From Viscum album (lineage: Eukaryota > Streptophyta > Magnoliopsida > Santalales > Viscaceae): 64,000 nucleotides of DNA. Made by a program: the position numbers and the translations under genes. The DNA lies in the NCBI GenBank assembly GCA_963277665.1, contig OY728128.1, positions 1,871,048,988-1,871,112,987 of the forward strand. The letters run 5' to 3'. The notes beneath the pieces are model-generated. The model was not told the DNA's origin and searched no databases. It worked only from the letters and a program-made list of their open reading frames with translations. Shown here piece after piece: positions 1-11,940 of the stretch (its first letter is position 1; each line of letters opens with the position of its first letter).

Positions 1-1700
1 TCTGAAATTACCCGGTATAATATAGTCTATAGTCATATATATTGGATAATGGTATCACAGTTTAATGTCTTGTTTTAGGGACTAATATCATACAGTTTAA
101 TGTCATGTGGTGAGGAAAATTTTGGGTCTTGTAGTTTAAGGTCATAGGATGAGGACAACTTGAAATAGAAACCATGATTAACTAGAGGATCATTGGGTAA
201 AGTTGTTCCAACATGCCTCAAATATGAGAGGGATGGAATGTGTAAACCATGATTCTAGGGGTTCTTAGATTAGGACAATTGATATGGGGCTTGGAATCCA
301 TTGGGAATACAGATGTAGGATAATCCTCCAATATGGAGGAATTACACTTCAGTTGACAAGACTTTTTTGTGACAACATATGCAGAGGTGGTGGGGCATTG
401 TGTTCCATGTCAATTAGAGGTGTCTAGAGGACACTGAATTTCCATTTCTTATGGCCAAGGAGGTTTATGAAGATCATAAATTGTCCCAGGACATAGAGTT
501 TGATGGATGGAGAAGGGTGTGTTGAAGCATGTAAGAAACATGAAGACCGCAATTTTCCATGGTTTTCTAGATAAACCTATCATAGCAAGTAGGTGATTGG
601 GTTTTATGAGTCTCATGAGGAGTATCTCGACTCAGGTATTTAAGGGATTGATGTTAGGGTGGCGTTAGGTTACAATAGAAAATGTCATTGACCTGACCTG
701 AAAAGATCACGGTGTGACTCTCTATTTTTCATGGGGGTTAGTGACGGTAGAGAAGGGACCGACCCAGTGGTCCAGGACCGTATCCCATCACTGATCCCAA
801 GTAGGGGTGTGGGTTATAGCCTGCACAGTATGGACCACTGGGTAGGCACTTTTTTCACATGAGGTTGGTTGCATAATAACACCCATGTACTGTCATCCTC
901 ATAGGGTCATCCATGAACTATCATCCTTGAAGGGATGGCCGCGAAGGATTTGGCCACATAGGATGGTCGACAAACTATCTTCTATATTTGGGGTCTACAA
1001 ACCGTCTTATGCATAAGAGGGTTCGGTGTACTGTCTTCCATATAGGGTTCCAATGAACTGTCTTCCACATTAGAGTTTCGTGAAATTTCTTCCACATAGG
1101 GGGGTTCGAAAACCATTTTTTATTTGTTCGTGGGTTATAAAACGACACCTCAATTCTTCAAACAAAACATACTTGGCATATTATCTTTCACAAAGGGTCT
1201 TCCATATGTGGTTCTCTGGGTGGAGTTTCCTAAAGGTCCACCTGCATATGGTTTGTGGGATGGCTTCCACAAACATATCTGGGTGGAGGGATTTCTCCAA
1301 CACCCTTTGTGTTTTTCACCGTGCTTCATCCCTTTTCACCCATATGCCAAGCTCTTTTCTCCCTCTAGAAGGTGATTTTTCGATCTCCCTTAAGGATTAT
1401 TTATAGAGGATCCGAGCACTGGATCGATGGGACATGTAGTTCCTTTTTTAGAAGCCCATGGAAAACTCCTTGATCCACAGGAAACTTTGACAGTGGGAGA
1501 CATCTTTTTCAGGCACTGTGATTCCACCTCATCCTGTGAACTACTTAGTTCGTAGGGGATCTTGTACGCGGGGGAGATTATACACAGGGGAAGAATTCTC
1601 CACCTCTATTTCACCAACGATGCGATTCATGGTAGCTGAGGTCATAATCTTCTACAATGAACCATTTAGTTCTCAGATGTCTTTGTGTAACCTTGGACTA
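1..1700. repeat. Block A, left copy (direct repeat of 47,340-49,055)
   Basis: This segment aligns collinearly by eye with 47,340-49,055, in the same orientation. Shared landmarks include the phrases around 180/47,510, 690/48,020, 1,100/48,430 and the last match near 1,695/49,055 (CTTTGTGTAACC). The pair is diverged, with small indels. The block contains 37-bp-family monomers at its left end (AGTTTAA near 59, 94 and 133), an A-unit at about 180-500, and a 27-bp minisatellite at 888-1,135. Its short ORFs at 1,080-1,940 match nothing I recognise. The pair may be LTR sequence of the Tat element, because a pyrimidine-rich tract (a polypurine tract on the minus strand) lies just right of the left copy. 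Confidence 0.75.
888..1135. repeat. 27-bp minisatellite in block A
   Basis: Units resembling GAACTGTCTTCCACATAGGG recur with starts near 889, 915, 971, 998, 1,028, 1,055, 1,082 and 1,109, so the spacing is mostly 26-30 bases. The same array, diverged, appears at about 48,210-48,480 in the other copy of block A. It was therefore present before the two copies separated. Confidence 0.75.
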
Positions 1701-2330
1701 CTATATGGGGCAGCGATCAGGGAACTGCTTTTACTGTTCACATTACCTCTCCTTCCCTCTAACAAATTTGGTTTCTTTGAAATTTTTCATCGAATCTACT
1801 TCATCATTTAATTTCTATCCCTTTCCTAGTTTGATGGAATTTTCATCATCTTTAATGATGAATTTTTTGGTACCCTGTAAATGCCCCCCTATCAGAATGC
1901 ACTCTGATTGGGACAAAGTGGAGGCTATTCCGATGTAGAATCATTACTAATTTGAATGATCAGATAATGTTCTCATTTTTTCTAGTCCATGGGACTCAGG
2001 GAGTGTACTCTTACTATTTCTAGAGCTATATATAAAACCCAACAAAATTTATGTCTTTTTCTATTAGTACCCTAATTGTTTCCTAATCTCATTATTGTGT
2101 GGGATTAGTGGGTATAACGTGAATTTTTTTTAGGCCACCATTTGTGGGTTCTTGACCTAACTATATTTGAGTCACTTGATGATTTTTTTGGGAGATGTTT
2201 TTCCTAAATTATATATATCATAGGTTTAGTGAGATGGAACTATACATTTTTCCAGGGTTTTCTTTGCAGGTTTTTACCTTCGAAAGTGTTGTTTCTTTTT
2301 CATTGGTAGTGTAGATTCTTTACAACCAAA
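1700..2330. other. Non-coding stretch with possible polypurine tract of the Tat element
   Basis: There is no recognisable coding region. At 1,745-1,760 the plus strand reads TACCTCTCCTTCCCTC, so the minus strand is GAGGGAAGGAGAGG followed by a TG dinucleotide. This is the composition and position expected of a polypurine tract directly before a 3' LTR on the minus strand. The assignment is weak because the right copy of block A ends about 45 bases short of the equivalent position. Confidence 0.3.
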
Positions 2331-3215
2331 ATATCATTTATGATGTTTTATGTCTAATAGCTTTGACCATGACTTGTGGAGAACGGGCCCCAATTTAGGA
2401 CTCGTTAACTGAGAATTTCCCGACAACTTTCATACATGGATAAAGGAATTTTTTGTGACCCTAACTTGTGATTTATGGATATGGGACATGATATGGGGCA
2501 TATAATCCATGGGGAATACAAAGATAGAATAAACCTATCTTTAGTATGATTATTCCCTTGGTAAACAAACCATCTTTGTTGGAATTGTATGCAGATCCAT
2601 TGGGGCATAAAGTGTATAGTCAAACAAAGTTTCCTGCTGGTCATTGGCCTTCCATTTTGGATGGCCAAGTTTTTTTATAGAACATTAGACTTATTTTACT
2701 ATTGAATAACATAGTGGATAGAATGCTAAGGGACCAATGTTTGAAAGTATGGGGGAATTTTTGTTGGTTCTGATTTAGAAACGGTTCCCGTAAGGATTTG
2801 ACTTTTGCAAAGGAGTTATAGTAAATGGTTTAGTTTAATGTCATTCATTTGGGACTTTTGAGACTTATGGTATGAAATCATTTTACTCAGACTAGAGGAG
2901 GGTAAATCATTCATCTTTTACCATGTTAGCTTGTCCATAATTTTCTTTCATCTATATGTGTTGAAAAAGGAAAATATGAAAAACATAATCAGGGGGTTTC
3001 CAAAATCGGGGATTGAGGGGAGTCATAGACATCATAGAGGTATACGGAGATAGGAAAGTCCACAATTGATGAAAAATTTAATTTTTGTTAATAGGTTATT
3101 TTTTGGGAAATATATGCACAGCAATCAAGGCATTATGTGAAAATTCAAACAAAGGGGTATGCATGACATTGGTCATCCATATCTAATGGCCATGGAGGAT
3201 TACAGAGATTTTTAA
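2330..3215. repeat. Partial A-unit copies
   Basis: Two partial copies (about 2,430-2,680 and 3,125-3,215) of a dispersed unit are present. The best marks of the unit are a segment like GCAGATCCACCAGGCATTG, then TAGTCAAACAAAGG, then GATGGCCATGGAGGATTA. Other copies lie at about 180-500, 3,650-3,990, 11,400-11,720, 37,130-37,351 (continued after the CACTA insertion at 47,243-47,330) and 47,510-47,830. The ORFs at 2,405-2,668 and 3,145-3,405 fall in this repeat and are not genes. Confidence 0.6.
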
Positions 3216-3299
3216 CTTTCTGTACACATAGTATGTTGTGTGGAGAGGGGTTCATGATCTTGAAAAGGGTAAATTTAAGGTTTAACTTAATCAGGAATA

Positions 3300-3560
3300 T
3301 TAGGAATAAGTGGAGGAAGTCTTTTCTTTTTTTGGTGGAGGTTGGACCTAGACAGAGGATTCGGGAATCACTATGTATTTTGCGAGAGTAAGAATCAATC
3401 CCCACATAGTTATTTTAAGCATTATTCTTATGTGGACGTGATCTTTGTATATGGATGGGGAATTTTTATTTTGGATATAGATTCGCCAATGGGGTGGTTC
3501 ATGCATCAAACTTTCCTAGGTAGATTCATTTCTTGCGCACGATCCTGAGGGGAAATACCC
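3300..3560. repeat. Single diverged member of the ~130-bp repeat family
   Basis: The stretch containing GGGAATCACTATGTATTTTG and AGAATCAATCCCCACATAG matches the unit of the tandem array at 11,940-12,920. Its presence on the far side of the copia insertion supports the idea that both flanks of that insertion belong to the same Tat element tail. Confidence 0.5.
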
Positions 3561-4491
3561 TTTGTCATGACCTAACCTAAGGGTGAATATAGAGTATCGA
3601 TTGTTGTGCAGTTTAAACCTCATGCGATTAGGATGTTGATGTGGAATCCCCAAGTAAGCATAGGGTAATTGAGCTAGGATGTTCTGACATGTCAAGAATG
3701 TGAGTAGGAATGAAAGTGAAAACCATTGTTTTGAGGGTTCTTGGAAAAGGAGGAATTACATGTGGCTTAAAAGCCGTTAGGTGTATGAAAATTGGAAAAT
3801 AATATCATAGGGAATAATTTTCCTTTACATGAAAGGTTATTTCTGTGGGAAACATATGGAGATCTATAGGGTAAAAATTTTCATAGTTAAGAAAAAGTAT
3901 CCACAGGACAATGACCATCCATTCCTGATGGCCATGAAAAATTATAACGATCCAATATCACTCAAATCATAGAGTTTGGCACGTGGAGGGAGTGTACCTA
4001 GATACATTAGAGTCATTTGGGCCGTGATTTACCCATAGATCTGTGAACTCCCTTATATAGATCTGACTCATACGTGGGGTGAGGTATTTTGATTCGCTTA
4101 GTGGGAATGGGCCCACGTTTAGAGATCTTGGCACCGAGAAAATGAAAACTATAAATAGGTCTAATTTATAGGTAATGGAGGTAGATTTTCTATATGTCTG
4201 GGGTACCATTCAATATAATTTCATACGGTCAGGACTTTTCCATCTCCCAATATGTAGTATAAAAAATAATATGCCTATCAAACTCATGGTAGTAGGGTTA
4301 GTCGTTGTAGATTTATTCACCCTGTCTCTATGGTGGAGTCCCTTATCAAATTTCCTAAGCCTGCAAGATCTATTCTCATTGTGATTAATAAGGGGAGGAA
4401 AGGGTTTCACTCAACCAGAAAGGGATTTCAGGATCAAAGGAAAATACCATTGTTGGTCCATGTATTTTAACGTCATGTGGTGAGGATGTAG
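3560..4491. repeat. A-unit copy and flanking non-coding Tat sequence
   Basis: An A-unit copy spans about 3,650-3,990. A 37-bp-family monomer (TTTTAACGTCATGTGGTGAGG) ends directly at the copia 5' LTR near 4,491. No coding region is seen in the rest. The small overlapping ORFs at 3,967-4,410 have no recognisable motif. Confidence 0.5.
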
Positions 4492-5330
4492 TATTAGAGT
4501 TGGTTCCTAAGAACCAAATTATTTTTCACTTCATGATAAATATATATTCATTGGATGAATATTAATAAACTTATAATCCCATCATGATTAATCTTTTTCA
4601 TGATATTGTTTGTGATAATGTCTTAAGAGTAGATGTTTCACTAAAAGGTCATAATGAATCCCTACTATGATGAGAACCCAGAAGTTCCATGACACTATTC
4701 TTAAACATATGTTATGTAGATAGATGATATCATTTAATGAGACCAAAAACATAAAGGCTATCAGGGGTGTATACTCATAGGACTTTGAGGCACCTTCCCA
4801 TGGTGTACGCCCTTGGTAATATCTAGGATAATATTATGTGAATTAGAGCCGCTAGTTGGAAATCCATATTTATAAGTGTAATTGGATGTTCCTATCTGTG
4901 TATGTGTGTATTGGTCCTTAGACTTTATGATTATTATTAATGGGTATTATGAATCACAAACTTACATGTATTGGTGAAAACTGTGAAAACACATGTTTGT
5001 GGTGAGGTAAGATATGTTGGGTGCGACATGAGTAATACTTCCTTAATGAATAATGTGAGAAAGGATTTGACCCTTCTATTCCATAAAGGAATAGAATGTC
5101 CAAGACCCTTCAAATTTCTTAACCAACCAATCTTGGGATAATGTGAAGGGAAATATGGATCCTTACCACTAGAATCTCTAAGAAAATGGATGTTCTGAAG
5201 CCAATAGTGAGGGCTATTTAGTTTCAATAAAATAGTGGGAGACTAATAAATATTTATTAATTTATTTTCCTAGTTTTATCTAGATAAATTAATAAATTTT
5301 TTCTCATATTATTTTTAGAAACAATATTAA
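4492..5330 (+). repeat. Copia 5' LTR (internally deleted)
   Basis: Positions 4,500-5,095 align with 9,243-9,830. Shared landmarks include ATATATTCATTGGATG, GACTTTGAGGCACCTTC and GATTATTATTAATGGGTATT. After that, homology resumes only near GTGGGAGACTAATAAATATT (about 5,235), which corresponds to about 10,305 in the 3' copy. This implies a deletion of several hundred bases from the 5' LTR and loss of the primer-binding site. Confidence 0.75.
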
Positions 5331-5359
5331 ATGCATCAAATATATCATTATGATCTGCA

Positions 5360-6060
5360 CTGGAGAAGGAAAACCTTCTCAACGTCACTAATTTCAAAGA
5401 GTGGAAAAGGCGACTTAAGGTTATCCATAGCCATGAAAGGAAACTATATGTGTTGGAAGATAATTTACTAGTTATTACCGTAAATGAGATGAGTTATGAG
5501 GAGATAGCTATGTTCAAGAAACATTTGAATGATGCTACAGGTGTTCAGTGCCTCGTGCTATCATCCATGACCAATGAGCTCTTGAAGAAACATGAGTAAA
5601 TGGATTCTTATAACATGATGTCTCACTTTTGGGATCTCTTTCAAGATAAGGTGAGACAAGAGAGTTATAAGATTTCCAATGATTTATTCACCACTATAAT
5701 TGTAGAGTATGTGCCATCTGGGACTCATGTAGTCAATATTATCGGCTACATTGAGAATCTAGGCATCTTAGGGATTGAATTCCTTAATGAGTTTCATACA
5801 GATCCCATACTATCATCACTATAAAAGGACTTTTCTATTTTTATTTTGATTTATAATATGATAAATAATTAAAAGAGCCTATTAGAACTTCTAACCCTTA
5901 TTCGACAAGTGGATAAGGACATGGGGCATGACAAACTCATAGTCTTTATGGTGAATATGAAGTGGAAGTACAAGGAAAAGGGGAATAATATTTATAAACA
6001 ATCTAAATCCCCTGAGAACTGTCCCACCAAGAAGTAGAAGATACAGAGGCAGGACAAGGA
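5360..6060 (+). pseudogene. Copia gag relic
   Basis: Conceptual peptides read NVTNFKEWKRRLKVIHSHE, then a stop near 5,598, then YNMMSHFWDLFQDKVRQESY and GTHVVNIIGYIENLGILG in the ORF at 5,600-5,824. These follow the plant copia Gag pattern: a dimerising alpha-helical core with the conserved HV-x-K/N-MIGYIENLE phrase. More Gag-like sequence (LLTLIRQVDKDMG) follows another stop to about 6,060. The CCHC zinc knuckle expected downstream is not recognisable. There are several in-frame stops and it is not functional. Confidence 0.8.
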
Positions 6061-6129
6061 AAATGGGGCAGTATGTTTTTCATTTGGAATTTTAGGCCAC
6101 TGGAATATGAACTACACCCAGAGGTAAGG

Positions 6130-7260
6130 GAAATCCAACGGTGTGTTAATTATCAAGTTCACTCTTTCCATTTCTACACATTGGGTATTAGATTCTACTT
6201 ATAGTGCTCACATCTATATTCAAATGTAAGAACCAAGGTGATTTCGAAAAATTGTCAGAGGATAGGTGGATCTACAAGCTATCAATGGTTCGAGGCTAGA
6301 TACTCTTTCCATTGGTGACTACCACCTTTCATTGACAATCTAGATGATTTTGTTTTTACATGACTGTTATTTTGTACCAAGTGTAACCAAGGACAGAATT
6401 TCTATATCAAGTTTAGATACAGATGGGTTTATTTTCAAATTCTGAAATTAAAGTTGTTTCTTTTATACGGTCAACATATGTTATGGTATGACACATTTAA
6501 ATAACAGTCGGTATGTATTAAATTGTGAAAACCATGTGTTGACCGTCAATGAAGAATAATGTTCACATGAATCATATAACAACCAGTTGTGGAATCACTG
6601 CCTTGGTCATTTAAATGAAAAGCACATGAAAAATATCTATCAATAAGGTTATTTAGACTCTTCCAAGCTAAAACCACTTGATAGATTTCATGTTTTTATA
6701 AGGAAAATGCATGAACCACCATTTGGTGTATACGGTGAAAGGACCACAGAGCTTCTAGGATTTCTACACACTAATGTGTGTGGACCATTTATAGTAAAAT
6801 ATTGTGGTGGATATTATTTATAAATTCTACTAATTACCTGAGTAGAAAGGGATATTTTTAATTAATGAGTTATAAGTTTTAGTCCTTTGAGAAATCCAAG
6901 GAATTCAAGAATGAAGTAGGGAATCATCATGGTATGAAGATAAATAACCTTTGATCAGATCGACGTGGAGAATATCTTAACAAAGAGTTCGTCATCTTTT
7001 TACAGGAGTTTGGGGTTCTATCTCAACTCACTCCACCTTATACACCATAGTGGAATGGTGTTATTGAAAGGAGGAACTGTAATTTGATAGACATGGTAAG
7101 GTAGATTGTTAGTCATACAGAAATTATTTTATCCTTTTGGGGATATTCATTACAAACTATGGAATAAAAATTAAACTAAGTACCAAATAAATTGGAAAAT
7201 AGAATTCCCTTCGATCTATAGAGTGGAAAGAAATCCATTTTATCACATACATATGTATGG
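6130..7260 (+). pseudogene. Copia protease and integrase relic
   Basis: Near 6,180 the peptide HWVLDSTYSAHIYI resembles the copia aspartic protease site (usually W-x-LD-S/T-G-x-x-x-H). The active-site glycine is replaced by threonine. From about 6,580 comes the pre-integrase zinc-finger phrase LWNHCLGHLNEKHMKNIY, followed by ERTTELLGFLHTNVCGPF (integrase core start, with the first catalytic Asp replaced by Asn). Near 7,020 LSQLTPPYTP and WNGVIERRN represent the third catalytic motif with its glutamate kept. Stops and frameshifts break it throughout. The order protease-integrase-RT is diagnostic of copia. Confidence 0.82.
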
Positions 7261-8430
7261 TGATGTGAGGCATTTGTCAAGCCTGTATCAGAAAAAAAAC
7301 TAGCACCCCAGGGCACAAGGTGTATCTTTATAGGGTATCCCAATGAAACAAAGGGATTCTACCTATAAAACCGCTCATACAAGAAATTGAATGTTTCCAG
7401 GCAAGTTATCTTTCCTAATAGGGAATACATCCTTAAAAAGGACAGAGGGAGAAAGATTGACACTGATGAAGTTGATGTTCAAGTTACACAAGAGTTGTTA
7501 ACAGAAAAAGTTCTACAGGTCCCTGTGGAAGAAGTAGTTCCTGAAACACAAGTACTACGTAGGAGTGTAAAAGTGGTTAAGGAACCAGAGAGATAGGATT
7601 CTTGTTACTGAGGATGGTGAATCATTATTGTTTGACAATGCTGAACCTCCCTCCTACAAGGAGGAAGTAGAGATCTCAGAAGTTGGACGATGGTTAGAAT
7701 CTATGAATTCTAAGATGGATTCAATGTATCATAACCAATTTAGGGTTCTATTTTATGCATCAATCGATTTAAATCCTGATGGATGTAAATGGGTATTCAA
7801 AAGGAATTTGTACATGGGAGGTAAATTAAGTACCAATAAAGCAAGGCTAGTGGCTAGAGGGTTTAAAAAACATCAAGGAATTTTCGATGATGAAACCTTT
7901 TCACCTATTTCCATATTTAAATCCATTAGAATCATATTTAACATAATATCTTACCATTACTTTGATATTTTGAATATGGATGTCAAAAACTACATTCCTT
8001 AACAAGAATCATTAGAAACTTTTCTATATAACAAAACCAAAATTCTTTTTCACACCAGGTGATGAAATTTTTTTTTTCAAGTTAGAGTGGACCGTTTATG
8101 GATTAAAGTATGCATCCAGGTCCTGGAATATTTGATTTGATGATGACATCAAGGAATTTAGTATCATTATGAAGGAATGTGATCCATGTGTTTATAAAAT
8201 GTTTAATGGGAATGTGGTAGATATCATAGTAGTGTATTATAACAACATATTACTTATCGGAAATGAAATACCATTCTTACAATCAGTTATAGACTGGTTG
8301 AACAATTGCATATCCTTGAAGTATTTAGGCAAAGAATCTGAAATTATAGGGATCAAGATCATTCGTGATATATCAAAGAGGGTGTATGGACTATGTCGAG
8401 GTACATATATTGACTAGATACTAAAGAGAT
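7260..8430 (+). pseudogene. Copia reverse transcriptase relic
   Basis: The ORF at 7,387-7,596 holds the integrase-RT linker (FPNREYILKKD, then LRRSVKVVKEPER). The ORF at 7,628-8,002 begins the RT: SYKEEVEISEVGRWLESMNS, then GCKWVFKRN, then KARLVARGFKKHQGI and DETFSPISIFKSIRI. The ORF at 8,169-8,417 carries the catalytic region, where the usual YVDD reads YYNN (IIVVYYNNILLIGN), so both metal-binding aspartates are lost. Frameshifts separate the three pieces. This is a clear copia RT with a destroyed active site. Confidence 0.88.
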
Positions 8431-8509
8431 TTAGAATGGAACAATCCGAGAGTAGATTAGTTCTAGTGTCACATGGTTTACATAATTCTAAGAAAACATG
8501 TCCCCACAA

Positions 8510-9170
8510 AATATGATAATGATTTAATGAGTAAGATCACATATGATTCAGTGATAGGATCTATCATGTATTCCATGTTATGCACTAGACTTGATGTTGC
8601 CTATGTAGTGAGCATGGTAGTTTGATATCAAGACTATCTAAGAGAATAAAATTGGACTACTGTAAGACTTTCCTTAAGTATCTGAGAATAACTAAGGATA
8701 TCTTTATGTTATATGGAGAAGACAATGAGCTTTTCATCAGAGAGTATGTTAAAACTGGTTTTTAGAATAATCAAAATAATCTAAAGTCACAATCGGGATA
8801 TTTTTTCGATCTCAACAGAGGAGATGTGATCTAGAAGATTTCAAGGAATCCATTTGTCGCTGATTCTACTGCAGAGTCGGAATATATAGTGGCTTCTTAT
8901 GCAGTCAAGGATCCATCTAGATTCAGAACATTGTCTAGGAACTTGATGTGTTAGCTTGCAGTAAACACCCAATCACATTGTATTGGGATAATACTACTGC
9001 GTTGGATCTTGTAAAAGAGCCAAGGTCACATCAAAGGAAAAAGTAAATACTCTGGAATTACCACCTCTTGAGTTAGTTTTATCAAAGGGGTGAAGTTGCG
9101 GTGAGAAGAGTATCCATGGAAGAGAACATAGAGGACCCCATGACTAAAGGCCTATCTTAGTAGAAGCAAT
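8510..9170 (+). pseudogene. Copia RNase H relic
   Basis: Recognisable pieces are the end of RT (LDVAYVVSMV near 8,590), a diverged GYxF phrase near 8,790 (QSGYFFDLNRGDVI), VADSTAESEYIVAS near 8,860 (usually VADSTTEAEYIAA, the RNase H glutamate motif) and a KEPRSHQR-like region near 9,015. The C-terminal phrase EDPMTKGLS near 9,130 matches the usual ADPLTKPL end of copia polyproteins. It has many stops. The 3' LTR starts 65-100 bases downstream, the normal spacing. Confidence 0.82.
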
Positions 9171-9234
9171 AGTATCATGTGAGAGCTAGCAGATAGAAGG
9201 TTGTTAGAAGTTGGCTCTAGTTTATGTGGGAGTC

Positions 9235-11105
9235 TATTGGAGTTGTTTCTCTAACACTAAATTATTTTTTCACTTTATGATAAACATATATTCATTGGAT
9301 GGATATTAATAAACTCTTTATCACATCAGGATTATTCTTCTTCATTACATTGTATGTGATAATGTCCTAAGAGTAGTTGTCACTCTTAAAGGTCATAGAA
9401 GATCCCTTCTACGATGAGAACCTGGAAGTTCCATTACACTATTCTTGAACATATGTTTTGTATCTATATGATATAATTTTTAGGGACACAAATGATATAG
9501 GATATCAGGGGTGGAGACTCATAAGACTTTGAGGCACCTTCTCAAGGTGTACTCCCTTAGTAATGTCTAGAAGGATATTATGAGAACTAAATATACAAGT
9601 ATATAATCCACATTTATAAGTTTTATTGGATGTTACTATATGTGTATGGGTATATTAGTCCTTAGAATTTAAGATTATTATTAATGGGTATTGTGAATCG
9701 TGCACTTAGATGTATTGGGGAAAATTGTGAGGACATATGTTCATGGCAAGGTAAGACATGTGGGGTGCGTCAAGAGTAATATTGTATTGATGAATAATAC
9801 GAGAAAGCATTTGTCCCTTATATTCCATAATGGAAGTTTATATATCAGGACATTTGATGGAAATGATATAGCCTTTATAAATTTATTCTCGTGGTGTTCT
9901 ATAAGAAAGTTTAGTTTTTAGGAAGTCAAAGAATTGGAAATCAAGCACATGGGTTAATGGAACTTTCATGCAACCCACTTGATTAAAGATATGGAGGTAA
10001 AGGGATTATATTACACGGTAAGCATTTGTATAAGGTGACTTATCATTGCAGCATTAACTTATTCCTCTATGTGTGCCTTAGTGTGTTGCTAGATGCTAAC
10101 CTTGGACTCTAGTCCAGTTCTCCTAGTTCTACTGAGAAAAAGTCCAAGAGAGTAACACACTAAGTGTATCTAGTATCTCAGTTAAATAATATATTATTTA
10201 TTATTTAACAAGTTGAATAAAGATGTTTTTGGTTGTAGTTTAATAATTATTCATGGATTCCTGATCAAATTTATTTGGACACTAGTTATTCAGAAGAATA
10301 TATTGTGGGCGATATAGTTAATAAATATTTATTTTTTATTTAGTGAATATAATATTTATATATTTATTGGATAATAATATTGTGATATTTATTCAATAAA
10401 TAAATATTCATTATTCAATTTTCAATAAATATAGAAAGGATTTACAGGTAAAGCTAAGGTTCCAGTGAGAAATAATATTATTGAATATTATTTTATTAAA
10501 TAAAATTTATTTATAACACACAAGATAAGCGCACGTCAAGAAATAAAAATGTTGTTGTTGTAATTTTACAAAGGGGTTTCTCTAAAATTAATAAATTAAT
10601 TATGAAACTTATGCCAATTATTTATTATTACCCAAGTGAATTAAATTCCCAGTTATATTATTCCCTTATTATCCAAGTGGTATCCAAAGATGTCTATAGG
10701 TTTTGCACAAAAAATTGGAGAAAAGTTATCAATACTAGAGATTTCATACCACTACAAGAAAACTCTCTAGAAATATAGAGATCCTCCTGCACTAGATCAA
10801 GGAGAATTCATTAGAAGAGGTTCTCAAGGTGATTGAAGGAAAACATCATAAGCACAAGGATCTTATGTGATAACCCCTAAGGACTCCTTTGATAACATCC
10901 AGAGATATGTGGAACATGTATGGATCACTTCTAGATGATATCTACCCTTGATCTCTACAACACAATGAAGGTGCACTATAGATCTGCAGGTGAACGCAAC
11001 AACAAAGAAATAATCAACTTGGAGGTAATTCTTTGATTTAATTAAATTAATTATAAACAAAATATTCAGATCCTCTCTTTCTCTTGATTCCCATTTTCTA
11101 ATCCA
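9235..11105 (+). repeat. Copia 3' LTR
   Basis: It starts at TATTGGAGTTG directly after the purine-rich TATGTGGGAGTC. The first 600 bases match the 5' LTR. The remaining part (about 9,850-11,100) is mostly absent from the deleted 5' copy. It includes very AT-rich stretches with AATAAATATTTATT motifs at 10,190-10,500. The right edge is set only by where Tat-family repeats resume (about 11,250). ORFs at 9,700-9,921, 10,863-11,126 and 11,098-11,361 are not supported as genes. Confidence 0.65.
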
Positions 11106-11940
11106 TTGCCTTAATCCTTGATTCATTTACATGGATACTATCATTCATCGTCTTATTGATCCCATATTGTTCATTTAATATAGAAAAAATTGAAGTTGGG
11201 AATCTCCCATCCCATGCTTCCATTATGCCCAGAACCAACACATAGATGCTAAGTAGTTTAACATAATGTAACATGGAAGAATTCATTATACAATTTATTT
11301 TCATATGATTAGTATGTTCTTCATACAGTTTAACATCGTGTGGAAGGGACACTAACATCATAGTTTAATCATCATGTTTCAAGGACAAATTATCAAAGGA
11401 TTAATGCATAAATATGAGAAACTTAGGTTGGGTTATTTCTGGAATACACCATACATGAGTGGGGGAAGAAGGTGTGAACCATGATTCTGGGATCCCTTGA
11501 TTCAGCAGGGATAATGCTAGTCTTAAGAGCCAATGAGTGTACCGAAGTAGGAACAACCTCTCTTACGAAAAAAATTTCCTTTGGTTGATAGGCCATTTTT
11601 GTGAGAAACATATGTAGAGCCACCGGGACATAATATGCATAGTCAAACAAAGGTGTTTTAAAGACACTAGCCTTCCATTTATGATAGCCATGTGTGATTA
11701 TGGTTATCTAATATTTTTCCGGGTCATAGATTTTGATGGATAAAAGTAGGATGTCTGGGTACATGAAAAAAATTGACACCCTGATTAGTTCTGAGTTAGG
11801 GGATCCACTTCGTATATCTGATTCATATCTAAGGGGAATCATGGTCTTCTAGCACTTTGGGGGTGTAATAGTCCTTATTTTAAATACCTTGTATCTATTT
11901 GTATTTCACATGCAGAAGATTGGGGGCCTATTTGTTTTCT
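11105..11940. repeat. Tat tail: 37-bp-family monomers and an A-unit
   Basis: Between about 11,255 and 11,400 there are scattered monomers with AGTTTAACAT and AGTTTAAT phrases. An A-unit copy follows at about 11,400-11,720, including GGTTGATAGGCCATTTTTGT, GAGAAACATATGTAGAGCC and TAGTCAAACAAAGG. No coding region is seen. Confidence 0.6.

Larger units (their letters stand above)
4492..11105 (+). mobile_element. Ty1/copia LTR retrotransposon relic
   Basis: The element reads 5' LTR, gag, protease, integrase, RT, RNase H, 3' LTR on the plus strand. That is copia order, because integrase precedes RT. LTR starts at 4,492 (TATTAGAGTTGG) and 9,235 (TATTGGAGTTGT) are recognisable mutated TGTTGGAG-type starts. 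The 3' LTR is preceded by a purine-rich TATGTGGGAGTC. The 5' LTR is internally deleted and no primer site is seen after it. I could not identify a target duplication, so the right boundary near 11.1 kb is approximate. Every domain carries stops or frameshifts, so the element is dead. It interrupts the tail of the Tat element. Confidence 0.85.

Noticed and set aside
1080..1938. Overlapping plus-strand ORFs of 80-110 residues in block A
   Set aside because: They are not kept in frame in the other copy of block A, have no known motif, and cross a 27-bp minisatellite.
7387..8417. An intact copia polyprotein
   Set aside because: The three ORFs are in different frames, and the catalytic YVDD is YYNN, so this is a relic.
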